A stretch of DNA of 64,000 nucleotides. It comes from an uncultured Saprospiraceae bacterium. Its GTDB lineage: Bacteria > Bacteroidota > Bacteroidia > Chitinophagales > Saprospiraceae. Position numbers and translations under genes: made by a program. Below are positions 7,874 through 16,331 of this stretch, in pieces. Numbering within the stretch: the stretch's first letter is position 1; the number at the start of each line of letters is the position of its first letter. The notes under the pieces are model-generated. The model saw nothing but the letters and a program-made list of their open reading frames with translations, had not been told where the DNA came from and did not search any database. The stretch covers positions 186,001-250,000 of the forward strand of contig CALIAU010000011.1 of NCBI GenBank assembly GCA_938045585.1, read 5' to 3'.

Positions 7874-8875
7874 ATGTACGATTCTCAAGAATATAAATCC
7901 TGTCTTCAACAAATTAAAAATCTGAAAAATTCAGATGCTAACTTTGATTCAGTTGCTTTAGAAGTTTTCAAGTACCAATATACGCATAACCCACTCTATA
8001 AGCAATATGCTAACATGGTTTCTAAAACTCCAGATCAGGTTAATGTTCTTGCTGACATTCCTTTCTTGCCCATAGAGTTCTTTAAAACCCATTCTATACA
8101 GACTGGCAAATGGAAAGCTGAACAAATATTCATTAGTAGTGGAACAACAGGATCTGCTACAAGTAAACATTATATTCGAGATGTAGAAGCCTATATAGAA
8201 GATGCCATAAGCCATTTTGAAGACTGTTTTGGGAAGCTCAATAATCTCGTGATCTTAGCTCTTTTACCATCCTATTTGGAACAATCTGGATCCTCATTAG
8301 TAGCAATGGTTGATGGTTTTATAAAAGCTTCAAATGACCCTATGAGCGGCTTTTATATGTATGACTTTAAGTCCTTATCAGATACTTTACAAACCTGCGA
8401 TACCGAAGCTAAGAATGTTGTATTATTTGGTGTAAGTTATGCATTACTCGATTTTGGAGCATCGCATCCAATGCAGTTAAAGAATGTACAGCTTATTGAA
8501 ACAGGAGGAATGAAGGGCAGAAAGAAAGAAATGACTAGAAACGAACTGCACCTAGAATTAAAAAAATACTTTGGATTGGATAAAGTATATTCTGAATATG
8601 GAATGACTGAACTATTATCACAAGCATATATGCTTGATGGAAATGTGTTTAACACATCTTCATCTATGCGCATTCTTATTTCAGATTTAAACGATCCCTT
8701 TACAATGCTGAAAGAAAAACTTGGTAGACTTGCTATTATTGACTTGGCAAATATCAATTCCTGTGCCTTTATACAGACAAATGATTTAGGACGTCGTCAC
8801 AAAGATGGAACCTTTCAAGTCTTAGGAAGAGTAGACGATACTGATATAAGAGGCTGTAACCTTCTTTATGTGTAA
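7874..8875 (+). CDS. LuxE/PaaK-like acyl-activating enzyme
   Basis: This 333-residue member of the ANL superfamily branch contains acyl-protein synthetase LuxE and phenylacetate-CoA ligase-like proteins. The AMP/phosphate-binding motif SSGTTGSATSKH is at about residues 95-106, an EYGMTELLSQAY segment (the A5-like motif) lies near 241, and the C-terminal GRVDDTDIRGCNLLYV piece matches the A8 region. It would adenylate a carboxylic acid; the substrate and acceptor are unknown, and bioluminescence is not implied because no lux genes are near. It starts with ATG directly abutting the divergent lipoprotein start. It ends one base from the convergent amidase gene. Confidence 0.82.
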   Translation: MYDSQEYKSCLQQIKNLKNSDANFDSVALEVFKYQYTHNPLYKQYANMVSKTPDQVNVLADIPFLPIEFFKTHSIQTGKWKAEQIFISSGTTGSATSKHYIRDVEAYIEDAISHFEDCFGKLNNLVILALLPSYLEQSGSSLVAMVDGFIKASNDPMSGFYMYDFKSLSDTLQTCDTEAKNVVLFGVSYALLDFGASHPMQLKNVQLIETGGMKGRKKEMTRNELHLELKKYFGLDKVYSEYGMTELLSQAYMLDGNVFNTSSSMRILISDLNDPFTMLKEKLGRLAIIDLANINSCAFIQTNDLGRRHKDGTFQVLGRVDDTDIRGCNLLYV

Positions 8876-8876
8876 T

Positions 8877-10136
8877 CTAATCCAAAAATTCCTCTCCAGT
8901 CATTCCTTCATACAACCAATTCGCCAATAATTGTCGATTATCATCCTGGATGATGCGTTGTTGATCGTTTTTATTTCTAATGTTTGCCAATTCCACAAAA
9001 ACTGCAGGAGGTAGAGTGTTCTTTAGCATATAAAGACCGCGGTCCTTAATAAACCCATGATATCCTCTTCCTTTTCTGTACTTCTCATATTTTTGTTTAA
9101 ATATTTTGTGGCAATTAGCCGCAAGATTTTTACTTCGACTACTGTGTTTGTAATAGTAGAAAAATACATCCTGCCTCTTTTCTACACTCCTTGAATCTAC
9201 ATGTACCATGATGGCCTTCTGCTCTTTAACCCCTCTCTTTTTATACATTTTGTATAAGTCATTGATGGCATTAGCTCTCTGAGCAAGACGCTTTTTTTGA
9301 TTGACAGGGATTTTTTGATTATCCATACACACTTCGTCCTTATCACAATCCAAATAAGCAGCATCCCGTATACCATCATTCTTATCTTTAATAATTACAT
9401 GCGCAGTTGCACCATGTTGCATGAGATTTCTAGCCAATCTTAAGGTTACATCATATGCGTATTCGTCTTCACAAAGTGTATTTGAACATTCCTTTGTACA
9501 ACGTGCGCCTGGGTCTGGTCCTCCATGGCCACTTACGAGATAATATACCTTACCTTTCAAACGATCTGAAATGATAGGAACATCTTTGTATTTATCCCCA
9601 AAAAGAGGAACATACAAATGTTTACTTTTCTTTTTTGTTGTGTTTTTTACTGGGTTCGCTATCTTTGCGCCAGAAGCCGCTTGAGTACCTGATGGAGAAG
9701 GTGGTGGAGTGGGACTCGTGTAACATTCTATTTCATGTACAGGAACCCAAAGAATTTTACTTTTTGTATAGTCAGTTTTCCTTAGATTTTTCTTTTTTAT
9801 TTTTTCGTTGTAAGATTTTATTCTTACAGCTTTTTTATAATCATCTATGGATATGGTACTACGAATAGACTTACCATTATAGGTGAATATCTTAATTGGT
9901 AAATAGTATTCTTTTCCTTTTAACAATTCATCTCCCTTATTTAAAGCATTGAGCGCATAAAACTTTTCTAAGTTACAAGTTTGATGATTAAGGTCATATC
10001 TCCTTAATAATGAAAGTATTCCATCCCCTTTCTTAGCTTTTACTTTAAGGTAATATGGCTCAGCATCTATGTTTGTAGCACCGATCTGGAAGGCTAGAAA
10101 TAAGCCAACTATAATGAATATTTGTTTCTGTAGCAT
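8877..10136 (-). CDS. Secreted N-acetylmuramoyl-L-alanine amidase
   Basis: It cleaves the amide bond between MurNAc and the stem peptide. After a signal peptide (I start it at the ATG at 10136, six codons inside the longest frame) comes an N-terminal region resembling LysM (VKAKKGDGILSLLRRY), then a basic, Pro/Ser-rich linker, then an Amidase_3-like domain. The domain has VSGHGGPDPGARC (zinc-ligand His), a central VHVDSRS segment and the catalytic-Glu motif VFVELANIRN near the C-terminus. The domain carries a Cys-rich insertion (CTKECSNTLCEDE) not usual in the family. The full length is about 419 residues. It is monocistronic, with a stop one base from the convergent LuxE-like gene. Confidence 0.88.
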   Translation of the reverse strand: MLQKQIFIIVGLFLAFQIGATNIDAEPYYLKVKAKKGDGILSLLRRYDLNHQTCNLEKFYALNALNKGDELLKGKEYYLPIKIFTYNGKSIRSTISIDDYKKAVRIKSYNEKIKKKNLRKTDYTKSKILWVPVHEIECYTSPTPPPSPSGTQAASGAKIANPVKNTTKKKSKHLYVPLFGDKYKDVPIISDRLKGKVYYLVSGHGGPDPGARCTKECSNTLCEDEYAYDVTLRLARNLMQHGATAHVIIKDKNDGIRDAAYLDCDKDEVCMDNQKIPVNQKKRLAQRANAINDLYKMYKKRGVKEQKAIMVHVDSRSVEKRQDVFFYYYKHSSRSKNLAANCHKIFKQKYEKYRKGRGYHGFIKDRGLYMLKNTLPPAVFVELANIRNKNDQQRIIQDDNRQLLANWLYEGMTGEEFLD

Positions 10137-10234
10137 TCTTATTGTATAAACCATACAAATTTATATAAATTATTTGTAATGATGTACTTATGTATAATAA
10201 AAAAACTTAATGTGTTGATTATTAATACTTAAGT

Positions 10235-10242
10235 TACCTTTG
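10235..10242 (+). promoter_or_regulatory. -7 box of the ccm operon
   Basis: TACCTTTG (TAnnTTTG) lies with TTG upstream at 10215-10217, which leaves 17 nt. Transcription would begin about five bases before the ATG at 10252, so the 5' leader is minimal. This rules out the TTG at 10240 as a start. Confidence 0.6.
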
Positions 10243-10251
10243 TACTGCGCC

Positions 10252-10905
10252 ATGCTGCACAACATTATACATATCATTAAACACGAGGTATTATTAGACT
10301 ATCGACAGAAGTTTTCAATCGCGGGTACAGTCTTATTTGCGATTGCCTCTGTATTTGTTGTAGAAAAAGTCTTTCAAGAGATCAAGGTCTTTTCTTGGAA
10401 TGCAATCTTCTGGATTCTGTTCATATTTGTTTCTCTTAACAGCATGGTGAGATCATATGCAAAAATGACAAATAAACGATACCACTATTATTATACCCTG
10501 TATGATCCAACGGATTTATCTCTTGCTAAGATCGTATACAATACCTTTAATTTATTCTTTTTAGCCTGTGTCTTGTACTTCTTTATGAGTTGGTTTACTA
10601 TCGACCCCATAACTAACAAACCCTTGTTTTTTGGAGCATTGTTTTTAGGGAGCCTTGGTATTGGTGCAATGGTTTCATTTGTCTCAATATTGGCTACCAA
10701 AGGCGAAAATAGCCATACCTTATTAGCAATTTTATCCATTCCATTATTGATTCCTACAGTCTTACTTCTGCTTAAAATTACAGCTGCAGCTTCGGGAATA
10801 TTAAATGATAGTTCTATTACGACAGATTTCACCTTTCTAGCTGCAATTGATCTTCTTTCTATAGGGTTATCACTAATATTATTTCCATCTTTATGGCGAA
10901 ATTAA
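10252..10905 (+). CDS. ccmB: Heme exporter subunit CcmB
   Basis: CcmB is the membrane part of the CcmAB system used in system-I cytochrome c maturation. The protein is 217 residues from the ATG at 10252, with six hydrophobic segments and the Bacteroidota CcmB pattern (KHEVLLDYRQK at the N-terminus and NSMVRSYAKM near 64). The TTG at 10240 is rejected because it lies inside the -7 box. ccmC follows 6 bases downstream. CcmA, the ATPase, is not in the window. Confidence 0.9.
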   Translation: MLHNIIHIIKHEVLLDYRQKFSIAGTVLFAIASVFVVEKVFQEIKVFSWNAIFWILFIFVSLNSMVRSYAKMTNKRYHYYYTLYDPTDLSLAKIVYNTFNLFFLACVLYFFMSWFTIDPITNKPLFFGALFLGSLGIGAMVSFVSILATKGENSHTLLAILSIPLLIPTVLLLLKITAAASGILNDSSITTDFTFLAAIDLLSIGLSLILFPSLWRN

Positions 10906-10911
10906 TTCTGT

Positions 10912-11970
10912 ATGAATATTAAAAAATCCTGGTGGAAATGGCTCTGTATTCCCTTGGGTTTGTACGTTCTACTTGTTGGTATGCTTGTACCCCTTAAGCC
11001 AGGGATTACAAGTATTGATAACTTTAATGCAACAGCTGGACAACCCTTTTCGGTCCATGTAAAAGGATATAATTCAAACTTTGATATTGCTGAGAATCTA
11101 AAAGCGTTCTTGCGGCTTGATTCTAGCTTTTTGATACAGCATGCCTTAATCAAGGTAAATGGTCCCACTGATCTTCAATTACAATTTGACATTCCAAACT
11201 TTTTACCAACTTCTGAAGACTATGCAACAGGGACACTAATCCTTGACAATGAAGTAGATGGTCCTTCGATTCTTCCTGCAGTAATCAGATTAGAACAGGC
11301 TAATATAAATGTTCAAGATGGGAATAACTTATGGTCTAAAACGAGCTTAAATCTTGCCTCAGTGGAAAAGGGCTTTAAATTCCCGCATAGGAATATTCTG
11401 AATGAAACCATAAGAAATACGTTCTTTCATGTTGCAATCTGGTTTGCAATGTTCTTTTTGCTCATTTTGTCCTTAATTAATAGTATACAGTATTTAAGAT
11501 TACGCAGTTTTGAAAAAGACATAAATGCATCTTCTTATGCGGAAGTCGCTATTTTGTTTGGCTTAATCGGAATTGCTACCGGCAGCGTTTGGGCAAAATA
11601 TACCTGGGGAGCATTCTGGATATCAGATGTTAAATTAAACATGAGTGCAGTAGCTTTGTTGATCTATGTAGCCTATCTAATACTTCGAGCATCAATTCAA
11701 GATATTGACAGTAGGGCCAGACTTTCTGCCGCTTATAATATTTTTGCCTTTGTTGCAATGATCCCTCTTATTTTCGTCATCCCTAGAATGACTGACAGTT
11801 TACATCCTGGTAATGGAGGGAATCCTGCCTTAGGTGGAGAAGATCTAGATAACAGACTACGCATGGTCTTTTACCCAGCAATTATTCTTTGGTCTATAAT
11901 CGGATATTGGTTATCAAACCTGAATATTCGAGTGAAAAAGATAACTGAACAACTTATATCAAAAAAATGA
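10912..11970 (+). CDS. ccmC: CcmC/CcsA-type heme-handling protein with extracytoplasmic extension
   Basis: This inner-membrane heme-delivery protein acts in cytochrome c maturation. It is 352 residues, against about 220-250 for standard CcmC. TM1 (about 10-28) is followed by about 130 residues of beta-rich periplasmic sequence, then the conserved core: the NTFFHVAIWF helix (His ligand near 174), the WWD-type motif YTWGAFWISD near 231, two more helices, and a second His-containing loop (DSLHPGNGG) before the last helix. The extension appears to be typical of some Bacteroidota CcmC proteins rather than a recent fusion; its role is unknown. It lies 6 bases after ccmB. Confidence 0.88.
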   Translation: MNIKKSWWKWLCIPLGLYVLLVGMLVPLKPGITSIDNFNATAGQPFSVHVKGYNSNFDIAENLKAFLRLDSSFLIQHALIKVNGPTDLQLQFDIPNFLPTSEDYATGTLILDNEVDGPSILPAVIRLEQANINVQDGNNLWSKTSLNLASVEKGFKFPHRNILNETIRNTFFHVAIWFAMFFLLILSLINSIQYLRLRSFEKDINASSYAEVAILFGLIGIATGSVWAKYTWGAFWISDVKLNMSAVALLIYVAYLILRASIQDIDSRARLSAAYNIFAFVAMIPLIFVIPRMTDSLHPGNGGNPALGGEDLDNRLRMVFYPAIILWSIIGYWLSNLNIRVKKITEQLISKK

Positions 11971-12034
11971 TAAAGAATAGTTTAATTATTTATTTGCGAT
12001 TAATGAAAAATAAATCAACTTCACGATATATAAC

Positions 12035-12244
12035 ATGAAATCAAATCAAATTTTCTCAATATTATTTCTGTTAATTATCTGTCCCTTTACTATATGGGCA
12101 CAATCAGATACAGATTTTTTAAGGAGCACTGGTAAAATCTATACAGTGGTTGCTGTGATTGCCATTCTCTTCTTAGGAATTATGTATTTCATCTTTAGAT
12201 TAGACAAAAAAATAACAGAAATAGAAAAACAAATTAAAGAATGA
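12035..12244 (+). CDS. CcmD-like small membrane protein
   Basis: This 69-residue protein has a signal-like hydrophobic N-terminus (residues 7-22, ending FTIWAQ), then a second TM (about 36-55), then a charged coiled tail (KKITEIEKQIKE). The position right after ccmC and the small single-domain membrane layout fit the CcmD family, which helps release holo-CcmE. Sequence conservation in this family is weak, so the call leans on context. The stop codon overlaps the gdhA start (ATGA), so the two are translationally coupled. Confidence 0.7.
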   Translation: MKSNQIFSILFLLIICPFTIWAQSDTDFLRSTGKIYTVVAVIAILFLGIMYFIFRLDKKITEIEKQIKE

Positions 12245-13659
12245 GTGAAAAGCAAGCTAGATTTTATGAAAGTGTGCAACAAAACTTTGATAAAGCCGCA
12301 GTACATACCAGCCATCCTAAAGGTCTCTTAGATCAGATCAAGGCTTGTAATGCAATTTACAAAATGAACTTTCCAGTTAAGATTGGGAAGGGATATGAAG
12401 TTATTGAAGCCTATCGAGTGCAACATTCACACCATAGGTTACCTACTAAAGGGGGTATACGTTTTAGCCACCTTGTTAATCAAGAAGAAGTCATGGCGTT
12501 AGCAACTTTGATGACTTACAAATGTGCTATTGTAGATGTCCCTTTTGGAGGTGCTAAAGGCGGAGTATGCGTTAGTCCAAGGAAATACTCGGAAGAACAA
12601 TTAGAAAAAATTACCAGACGTTATACCGTGGAGTTAGTCCGTAAAAACTTTATTGGCCCAGGAACAGATGTACCTGCGCCAGATTATGGAACTGGTCCTA
12701 GGGAGATGGCTTGGATTTTAGATACGTATCAACAAATGAATCAAGGAGAAATAGATTCTGCTGCCTGTGTTACGGGGAAACCAGTGAATCAAAATGGAAT
12801 TAGAGGGAGAACAGAAGCTACAGGGAGAGGAGTTTACTATGCCACGCGTGAGTTTTGTAATTTGGAAAAGGAAATGAGTGCACTAAAACTCAGCACAGGT
12901 ATTGAAGGTAAAACGATGGTGATTCAGGGTCTGGGAAATGTAGGCTCGTATACAGGATTAATTTCAATTAATGAAGGAGGGGCTAAAGTTGTAGCTGTTT
13001 CTGAAATAGAAGGTACAATCCATAATCCTGATGGAATAGACATCAAAAAATTATTGAAATATAGAAAAACTAAGAAATCTATTTTAGGTTTTCCTGGAAC
13101 AAAGACCCTTAAAGAAAGAAAAGATTGGGTCAAGATACCTTGTGATATCTTGGTACCTGCCGCCTTAGAAAGTCAAATTCATAAAGGAAATGCTAAATCC
13201 GTTAAAGCAAAAATAATAGTGGAAGCTGCCAATGGTCCTATTACCGCAGCAGCTGAAGCAATATTATTGAAAAAAGGGGTTGTGATACTTCCAGATATGT
13301 ATGCCAATGCAGGCGGTGTTACTGTTTCTTACTTCGAATGGTTAAAGAATCTATCCCACATGCGCTTTGGTAGAATGGAAAAGAGATTTGACTCTAATAC
13401 CTATTCGAATTTTGTAAATCTCATTGAACGACTTACTGCTAAGACAATTTCTAAGCGTGAGAGAGATATTTTGACAAAAGGTGCAGATGAAGTAGATTTA
13501 GTAAGATCAGGTCTAGAAGACACAATGGTAAACTCATTCCACCAAATTCGAGAAGTGTACAACAGAAAGAAAAAGATTAATGACTATAGAACAGCTGCAT
13601 TTGTATTAGCAGTTGATAAAATAGCCAGTGATTATATGTCATTAGGGGTATTTCCTTAA
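12241..13659 (+). CDS. gdhA: Glutamate dehydrogenase
   Basis: It interconverts glutamate and 2-oxoglutarate plus ammonium using NAD(P). The 472-residue protein has the Glu/Leu/Phe/Val dehydrogenase motifs: GGIRFSH near 74, VPFGGAKGGV near 99 with the catalytic Lys (KGGV), GPGTDVPAPD near 140, and the Rossmann glycine motif QGLGNVG near 224. The C-terminal part is somewhat longer than in the 420-450 residue forms. Cofactor preference cannot be decided by eye. The start overlaps the ccmD-like stop by 4 bases, and the operon ends with the terminator at 13690. Confidence 0.95.
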   Translation: MSEKQARFYESVQQNFDKAAVHTSHPKGLLDQIKACNAIYKMNFPVKIGKGYEVIEAYRVQHSHHRLPTKGGIRFSHLVNQEEVMALATLMTYKCAIVDVPFGGAKGGVCVSPRKYSEEQLEKITRRYTVELVRKNFIGPGTDVPAPDYGTGPREMAWILDTYQQMNQGEIDSAACVTGKPVNQNGIRGRTEATGRGVYYATREFCNLEKEMSALKLSTGIEGKTMVIQGLGNVGSYTGLISINEGGAKVVAVSEIEGTIHNPDGIDIKKLLKYRKTKKSILGFPGTKTLKERKDWVKIPCDILVPAALESQIHKGNAKSVKAKIIVEAANGPITAAAEAILLKKGVVILPDMYANAGGVTVSYFEWLKNLSHMRFGRMEKRFDSNTYSNFVNLIERLTAKTISKRERDILTKGADEVDLVRSGLEDTMVNSFHQIREVYNRKKKINDYRTAAFVLAVDKIASDYMSLGVFP

Positions 13660-13689
13660 TAGATGTTCTTTGGAACTAGAATATTATAC

Positions 13690-13724
13690 AAAAAGAGCTA
13701 CTCAAATGAGTGGCTCTTTTTGTA
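13690..13724 (+). terminator. Intrinsic terminator after gdhA
   Basis: A perfect-looking stem AAAAGAGC.ACTC/GAGT.GCTCTTTT with an AAAT loop and a T-rich tail lies about 30 bases after the gdhA stop. Confidence 0.85.
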
Positions 13725-13843
13725 TTGGTAGTTGATTTAATACCATTGGTAGGTTTTTTAGATGTGTTGATATGAAAGCTTGCAACCTTTTCTAAAATCC
13801 TGAGTCTTTTAGATGTATTTACTAACCAATAAAATGTTATCAA

Positions 13844-14188
13844 ATGAAAAATTTTGGATTTGTTCTTATCGTATTTTTTGCGTCGTTTTTAACTGTTAAT
13901 GCAGCAACACCAGACTTAAACTCTTCAAACCTAAAAGGAGCTGAACTAGAACTACAGAAAGAATTGATTGACTTAGTAGGGAACATGGATCTAGGTGAAT
14001 TTGAATTAGAGAGTGGAGTCCGATTTACAGTAGAATTTATTGTAAATGATAGTGGGGAAATTGTTGTTCTTAATACCTCATCTGAAATCTTTGATGGAGC
14101 AGTCAAATCAAAGTTAAATTATCACACGGTAGATGCTAAAGTGAAGAAAAATCACAAATATATCTTACCAATAACTATAAAGAAGTAG
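13844..14188 (+). CDS. Secreted hypothetical protein, TonB-C-like domain
   Basis: This 114-residue protein has a clear signal peptide (about residues 1-20, ending in NAATP) and one compact domain. The core FIVNDSGEIVVLNTS followed by a C-terminal strand pattern (HKYILPITIKK) resembles the C-terminal domain of TonB-like proteins, many of which occur as stand-alone secreted paralogues in Bacteroidota. It has no TM anchor or Pro-rich linker, so it is not a functional TonB. The function is unknown. It is monocistronic, with its own terminator at 14205. Confidence 0.65.
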   Translation: MKNFGFVLIVFFASFLTVNAATPDLNSSNLKGAELELQKELIDLVGNMDLGEFELESGVRFTVEFIVNDSGEIVVLNTSSEIFDGAVKSKLNYHTVDAKVKKNHKYILPITIKK

Positions 14189-14204
14189 CGAGAGTTTTTT
14201 TTAG

Positions 14205-14241
14205 CGTAAGGGGTCAATTCAGGACTCCTTACGTATTTTTA
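14205..14241 (+). terminator. Intrinsic terminator
   Basis: CGTAAGG and CCTTACG arms are followed by a T-rich run, 16 bases after the stop of the TonB-C-like gene. Confidence 0.8.
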
Positions 14242-14330
14242 TTTCACAAATGCTAAATATTAAAGAATATTTATCATTATTTTTCAATAATTGGAATATT
14301 ATATTTTTCTTTGTAGTCTTAAATAGAATT

Positions 14331-14810
14331 ATGTCAGATTACAAATTAGATAAAATAGACCTAAAGATACTCAAACTCTTACAACTGAATAGTAAAATCA
14401 CAAATCTGGAGCTATCCAAAAAAATTGGTCTTTCACCAGCGCCAACTTTAGAACGAGTTAAAAAACTTGAACAGTCCGGGATTATATTGAGCTATCATGC
14501 CAAAGTAGATGCAGAAAAAATTGGTCTTAAAGTCCGTACTTTTGTGTTGGTTTCTTTAGCTTGGCAAAAAGAAAAAGCACTTGAGAATTTTATAGAAAAA
14601 CTGCAAAAAATTGATGAGGTTACAGAATGTTATATTATCACAGGTGATGCAGATTTTTTATTAAAGATTGTGTGTAAAGACATTCCAAATTACGAGCAGT
14701 TGTTATTTAAGAAACTATCTCAAATAGAGGAAATCGAAAGACTAAAGACACTGATGACACTATCTAAGGTTAAGAAACTTAAACTGCTTCCTTTTGATTA
14801 TTTATCTTGA
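14331..14810 (+). CDS. Lrp/AsnC-family transcriptional regulator
   Basis: This feast/famine regulator has an N-terminal winged HTH (residues about 5-50: LDKIDLKILKLLQLNSK..., with the recognition helix in SPAPTLERVKKLE) and a C-terminal RAM domain with GDADFLLKIVCKD near 100 that would bind an amino acid. It is 159 residues from the ATG at 14331. The longer frame from 14250 would add a Phe-rich hydrophobic segment unlike any Lrp protein, so I reject it. The TGA stop is followed in the same frame by the TraB/GumN gene, whose start is unclear. The effector is unknown; glutamate dehydrogenase is upstream but not adjacent. Confidence 0.9.
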   Translation: MSDYKLDKIDLKILKLLQLNSKITNLELSKKIGLSPAPTLERVKKLEQSGIILSYHAKVDAEKIGLKVRTFVLVSLAWQKEKALENFIEKLQKIDEVTECYIITGDADFLLKIVCKDIPNYEQLLFKKLSQIEEIERLKTLMTLSKVKKLKLLPFDYLS

Positions 14811-14819
14811 TTCATAGCC

Positions 14820-15638
14820 ATTTCTAGAAAAAACTTAAAATCACTACTCTATAGTTTTTCAAATGTAGAGACAGGACATAGTGGATATGTCTTTGGTACT
14901 ATGCACGTGAAAGCAGAAAGTGCTTTTGCCTACATAGATCTTGCAAAATCTTGCATAGAAGAGTGTGCATCATTTGCGGCTGAAATTGATCTAGATCTAG
15001 CCTCAGGTTTTGATATGATGGAAATATTCAAAATGCGCGGAAACCAATCTTTACAAGATTACTATACACCAAAAAGATATTCAAAAATTAGAAAACGTAT
15101 TCTAAAATCCTTTGAGTTGGATATTTCTCAATACAACATTCTCGTCCCACTTTTTACTATAAATGCTATCTCTGAAAAATTGCTTTCTCATGGGAATCCT
15201 TTACCCTTGGATCTTACACTTTGGATGTATGCAAAAAGAAAACATAAGCATTGTTTTGGTATGGAAAACTTTACAGAACATTATGAGGTGCTACATGCTA
15301 TACAGTATGAAGAACAAGCAAATCAATTGTACGCCTTATCTAAAAATGTTTCCTCTGTTAGAAAAGAAATAAAATCAATCACTGCATGCTATAGAGATGC
15401 AGATATCAAACGGATTTATCAAAAAGCAAAACGATCTCTTGGTAGTATGCGTAAAATCATGCTTTATGATAGAAATGATATTATTGTTAACAAACTTATT
15501 TCTACCCAAGACCAGGGAAGAATATTTTGCGCTGTCGGAGCTGCACATTTGTATGGTAAGAATGGTATCCTAGCCCAATTAAGGAGAAATAACTATCGCG
15601 TAAAACCAATCAAAAATTCTCATACTTTCGCAGAATAA
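14820..15638 (+). CDS. TraB/GumN-family protein with non-standard start
   Basis: TraB/GumN (PrgY) proteins are putative metalloprotease-like proteins. The signature VFGTMHV, an internal acidic segment (AAEIDLDLASG), and the C-terminal motif VGAAHLYGKNG are all present. The only in-frame ATG (14901) lies within VFGTMHV, which would cut off the first conserved strand (SGYVFGT). Upstream in frame, back to the Lrp TGA stop, the only start-like codons are ATA (14814) and ATT (14820), so I annotate from 14820. A single in-frame TGA separates it from lrp, so read-through or an unusual start are possible. Unlike many GumN proteins it shows no signal peptide. Confidence 0.7.
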   Translation: MSRKNLKSLLYSFSNVETGHSGYVFGTMHVKAESAFAYIDLAKSCIEECASFAAEIDLDLASGFDMMEIFKMRGNQSLQDYYTPKRYSKIRKRILKSFELDISQYNILVPLFTINAISEKLLSHGNPLPLDLTLWMYAKRKHKHCFGMENFTEHYEVLHAIQYEEQANQLYALSKNVSSVRKEIKSITACYRDADIKRIYQKAKRSLGSMRKIMLYDRNDIIVNKLISTQDQGRIFCAVGAAHLYGKNGILAQLRRNNYRVKPIKNSHTFAE

Positions 15639-15656
15639 ATTTAAAAGAAGCCAAAA

Positions 15657-16331
15657 TTGGAAATAGCAAAGGCAAAGAAAAATGCAACTATACTATCAAA
15701 TGACGCAGTCTTTGCTGTACAGCTTTGTGAATTACTTGTCTTAAATCCCTTGTACAAGAAAATAATGGTTTTGACAACGATTGAACAAAGTTTGTTTAAT
15801 GAAAAGATTCAGTGGATTCAGCTAGATATTATTACGGAATCAAATTCTCATTTAGTCAAAAATTATAATGATCTCTTTTGTAGAATTATTAATAAATCAT
15901 GCATTGAAAATTATAATAATTATCTCTTCCAATTAATCAAATCATGTTCAATTCTAGGCTATGCAAGAATATTCGTAAATATTGATCTTGCTCAATATCT
16001 TCAAAAGGGGAGTATCACTAAATTATTTGGATACCAAGAACTAGAAGAACAAATATTAAAACTTCCATTTTGGAGCACAAACCTGTTTATTACAGTAAAA
16101 ACGAAATCCGCTAAGTCGAAAACAATCGAGACACATGATATTCTGAAATCAGGTGGAAGATATATTGGTATGCGTCTTTTAAGTTCCTTAGGTTTACCTT
16201 TGATTGTTATTTCTTCTTCTAAAATTGCAAAGGCAATGAACTACCAAACCTCTTCCTTAAGCAAAGGGGATAATATTTATCATAGCGGGGATATTCAAAA
16301 AATATTAAACAATGAGAAAAACAGAAATTAA
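15657..16331 (+). CDS. Degenerate NAD(P)-binding (Rossmann-like) protein
   Basis: This 224-residue protein has a TTG start 18 bases after the TraB-like gene; the first ATG comes after the first predicted strand. The N-terminal layout (ATILSNDAVFAVQLCELL...KKIMVLT) matches the beta-alpha-beta of HTATIP2-like NAD(P)H-binding short-chain dehydrogenases, but the glycine motif GATGLVG is replaced by SNDAVFA. The middle retains an ARIFVNID strand, and the C-terminal GGRYIGMRLLSSLGLPLIV resembles the family's later region. NAD binding is unlikely. The function is unknown. It overlaps gldC by 20 bases, which suggests a link to gliding or T9SS. Confidence 0.55.
   Translation: MEIAKAKKNATILSNDAVFAVQLCELLVLNPLYKKIMVLTTIEQSLFNEKIQWIQLDIITESNSHLVKNYNDLFCRIINKSCIENYNNYLFQLIKSCSILGYARIFVNIDLAQYLQKGSITKLFGYQELEEQILKLPFWSTNLFITVKTKSAKSKTIETHDILKSGGRYIGMRLLSSLGLPLIVISSSKIAKAMNYQTSSLSKGDNIYHSGDIQKILNNEKNRN

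Noticed and set aside
7874-8875. LuxE-like gene as a bioluminescence gene
   Set aside because: No luxA, luxB, luxC or luxD lies nearby; the SSGTTG motif is shared by the whole acyl-activating superfamily.
14250-14330. N-terminal extension of the Lrp regulator
   Set aside because: The 27 extra residues are Phe-rich and hydrophobic and not part of Lrp; ATG 14331 gives a standard protein.
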